Shown here: positions 5,617 to 6,322 of the stretch, one piece after another
Layout: every line of letters starts with the position of its first letter
How positions within the stretch are numbered: position 1 is the first letter of the stretch
Source: Devosia sp.
GTDB lineage: Bacteria; Pseudomonadota; Alphaproteobacteria; Rhizobiales; Devosiaceae
NCBI GenBank assembly: GCA_028290245.1
Contig: JAQGKG010000338.1
Span: 1 to 6,322, forward strand
DNA length: 6,322 bases
Reading direction: 5' to 3'
Notes under the pieces: model-generated
What the model was told of the DNA's origin: nothing
The model's input: the letters and a program-made list of their open reading frames with translations, nothing else
The model's database searches: none
Position numbers and translations under genes: made by a program

Positions 5617-6015
5617 GTGACAGGGGGGACTTTGGCAATCGACATTCTCATTGCCGAGGATGAACCGAGCATTCTCGAATCGCTCGACTTCATTCTGCGG
5701 CGGGCTGGCTGGAGCATCAGCGCGGTGACCGATGGCGACGCGGCTTTGGAAGCAGTGCGGCGCCTCAAGCCGCGCATGCTGGTGCTCGACGTCATGCTTC
5801 CCAAGCGCAGTGGCTTCGATGTGCTGAAGCAACTCAGGGCCAGCGTGGATACCCGTGCGCTGCCGGTGCTGATCCTGACTGCAAAGGGCCAGCAGCAGGA
5901 CCGTCGTATCGCCGAGGAACTGGGCGCCGACAGCTTCGTCACCAAGCCCTATGCCAACGCCGACGTGGTCGGCGCTGTGCGGCAATTGCTCGGCGAAGAT
6001 GCCCCAACTCCGTAG
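5617..6015 (+). CDS. Stand-alone receiver-domain response regulator
   Basis: This is a cytoplasmic phospho-acceptor protein consisting only of a CheY-like receiver. Numbered from the GTG start (132 aa), the acidic pocket is E14-D15-E16, the phospho-acceptor is D58 in 'LVLDVMLPKRSG', the switch threonine is T88 in 'LILTAK', and the conserved lysine is K110 in 'VTKPY'. All key residues are present, so it should be active. No DNA-binding or enzymatic output domain follows, so it must act through a partner. The start is uncertain: the GTG at 5617 has a good purine-rich Shine-Dalgarno, while the TTG at 5632 (127 aa, beginning 'AIDILIAEDEP' after the start) has AGGGGG only about 4 nt upstream. The gene begins 40 nt after the regulator stop with no terminator between, and its end overlaps the next gene by 17 nt. 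Likely partners are the downstream sensor kinase and, speculatively, H140 of the upstream regulator. Confidence 0.88.
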   Translation: MTGGTLAIDILIAEDEPSILESLDFILRRAGWSISAVTDGDAALEAVRRLKPRMLVLDVMLPKRSGFDVLKQLRASVDTRALPVLILTAKGQQQDRRIAEELGADSFVTKPYANADVVGAVRQLLGEDAPTP

Positions 6016-6229
6016 AATCACTGGAAGCATGCTGATGCTGACGGTGTTCGGGGCGCTGCTGATGCTGCCGCCGCTGGTCTATGTCTTCGACCAGCCAATC
6101 GCCCATTTCGGCATTCCGCAGATCGTCTTCTACCTGTTCGCGGTCTGGCTGCTGCTGGTCATCGGCACTGGCCTACTGGCCCACGCGCTGCCGCCTGAAA
6201 AGGCGGAACCCGGCGAGGGTGAGCGCTGA
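5999..6229 (+). CDS. Small two-helix inner-membrane protein, possible partner of the downstream symporter-like sensor
   Basis: I do not recognise a named family. The 76-aa product has a basic start (R5, R6), a first membrane segment at about residues 10-30, a short loop 'DQPIAHFGIP' (31-40), a second membrane segment at about 41-62, and a charged C-terminal tail. Positive-inside reasoning puts both ends in the cytoplasm. Layout and the 'FGIP' loop recall the DUF4212 small subunits encoded beside VC_2705-type sodium:solute symporters; that is a resemblance, not an identification. The gene overlaps the receiver gene by 17 nt, and its TGA overlaps the next ATG (TGATG), so it is co-translated with the sensor. 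Start is uncertain: the ATG at 5999 has a poor Shine-Dalgarno, and the ATG at 6029 (66 aa, GGAAG close upstream) is an alternative that keeps both membrane segments. Confidence 0.75.
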   Translation: MPQLRRITGSMLMLTVFGALLMLPPLVYVFDQPIAHFGIPQIVFYLFAVWLLLVIGTGLLAHALPPEKAEPGEGER

Positions 6230-6322
6230 TGCTGTCGTCCGATTTCTTCATCGCGACAGCCGTCGGCTATGTCTGCCTGCTGTTTGTGCTGGCCTATTTC
6301 GGGGACCGCCGCGCCCGCAAAA
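6229..6322 (+). CDS. Start of a probable sodium:solute-symporter-type sensor histidine kinase (runs off the right edge)
   Basis: Only 31 codons are present. They encode one membrane segment, 'FFIATAVGYVCLLFVLAYFG' (residues 6-25), followed by the basic 'DRRARK'. A first helix ending in 'LLF.LAYFGDRRA' is the usual start of the SLC5-like domain in CbrA/CrbS/MxtR-type sensor kinases, in which a 12-13-helix symporter-like domain is fused to PAS, HisKA and ATPase domains. Those kinases regulate acetate, amino-acid and carbon use. The start ATG overlaps the preceding stop (TGATG), and GAGGG (6215-6219) lies 9 nt upstream. A receiver gene two positions upstream supports a kinase. The kinase part itself lies outside the window, so a plain symporter is the main alternative. 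Confidence 0.65.
   Translation, partial: MLSSDFFIATAVGYVCLLFVLAYFGDRRARK

Noticed and set aside
1..6322. Searched by eye for CRISPR arrays, tRNA or rRNA genes, insertion-sequence ends and long direct repeats
   Set aside because: None seen. The coding density and spacing look like an ordinary chromosomal region without signs of recent transfer.

Overview
The window is GC-rich (clearly above half G+C by eye) and has tightly packed genes. Its protein types are typical of an alphaproteobacterium, probably of the Hyphomicrobiales (Rhizobiales), with a Devosia-like relative as one guess. That placement is an inference from gene content and protein style, not from a marker gene.

Left half, minus strand (1-3763). 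This is a LIV-type (HAAT family) ABC importer operon. Read in the direction of transcription it holds a Tat-exported periplasmic substrate-binding protein (3763-2408), an intercistronic hairpin (about 2402-2371), the permeases LivH (2338-1307) and LivM (1303-161), and the start of the ATPase LivG (149 to beyond base 1). The three membrane and ATPase genes are 3-11 nt apart, and each start has a usable Shine-Dalgarno sequence. The substrate cannot be read from the sequence.

Middle (3764-3953). A 190-nt divergent control region is visibly richer in A+T than the genes. It holds a good extended -10 promoter for the rightward genes, a perfect 6+2+6 palindrome at the predicted start of transcription, a 7-nt inverted repeat (CAGTGAA / TTCACTG), and weaker promoter candidates for the leftward operon.

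Right half, plus strand (3954-6322). A four-gene signalling cassette runs rightward. It encodes (1) a 540-aa HTH regulator of the ScfR/RamB type (short-chain fatty acyl regulator family) that carries a histidine-kinase-dimerisation-like helical hairpin between its HTH and its sensor domain; (2) a stand-alone receiver-domain response regulator; (3) a 76-aa protein with two membrane segments; and (4) the first 31 codons of a membrane protein whose start resembles the sodium:solute-symporter (SLC5) N-terminus of CbrA/CrbS/MxtR-type sensor kinases. Genes 2-3 and 3-4 overlap, which suggests translational coupling.

Working model (inference). A transporter-like sensor kinase, a small membrane partner and a lone receiver pass a signal about a small carboxylate or acyl nutrient to a DNA-binding regulator that may itself be a phosphorelay partner through His140. 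The regulator then controls itself and the divergent ABC importer. The HisKA-like insert and its pairing with a lone receiver are the most interesting features here.
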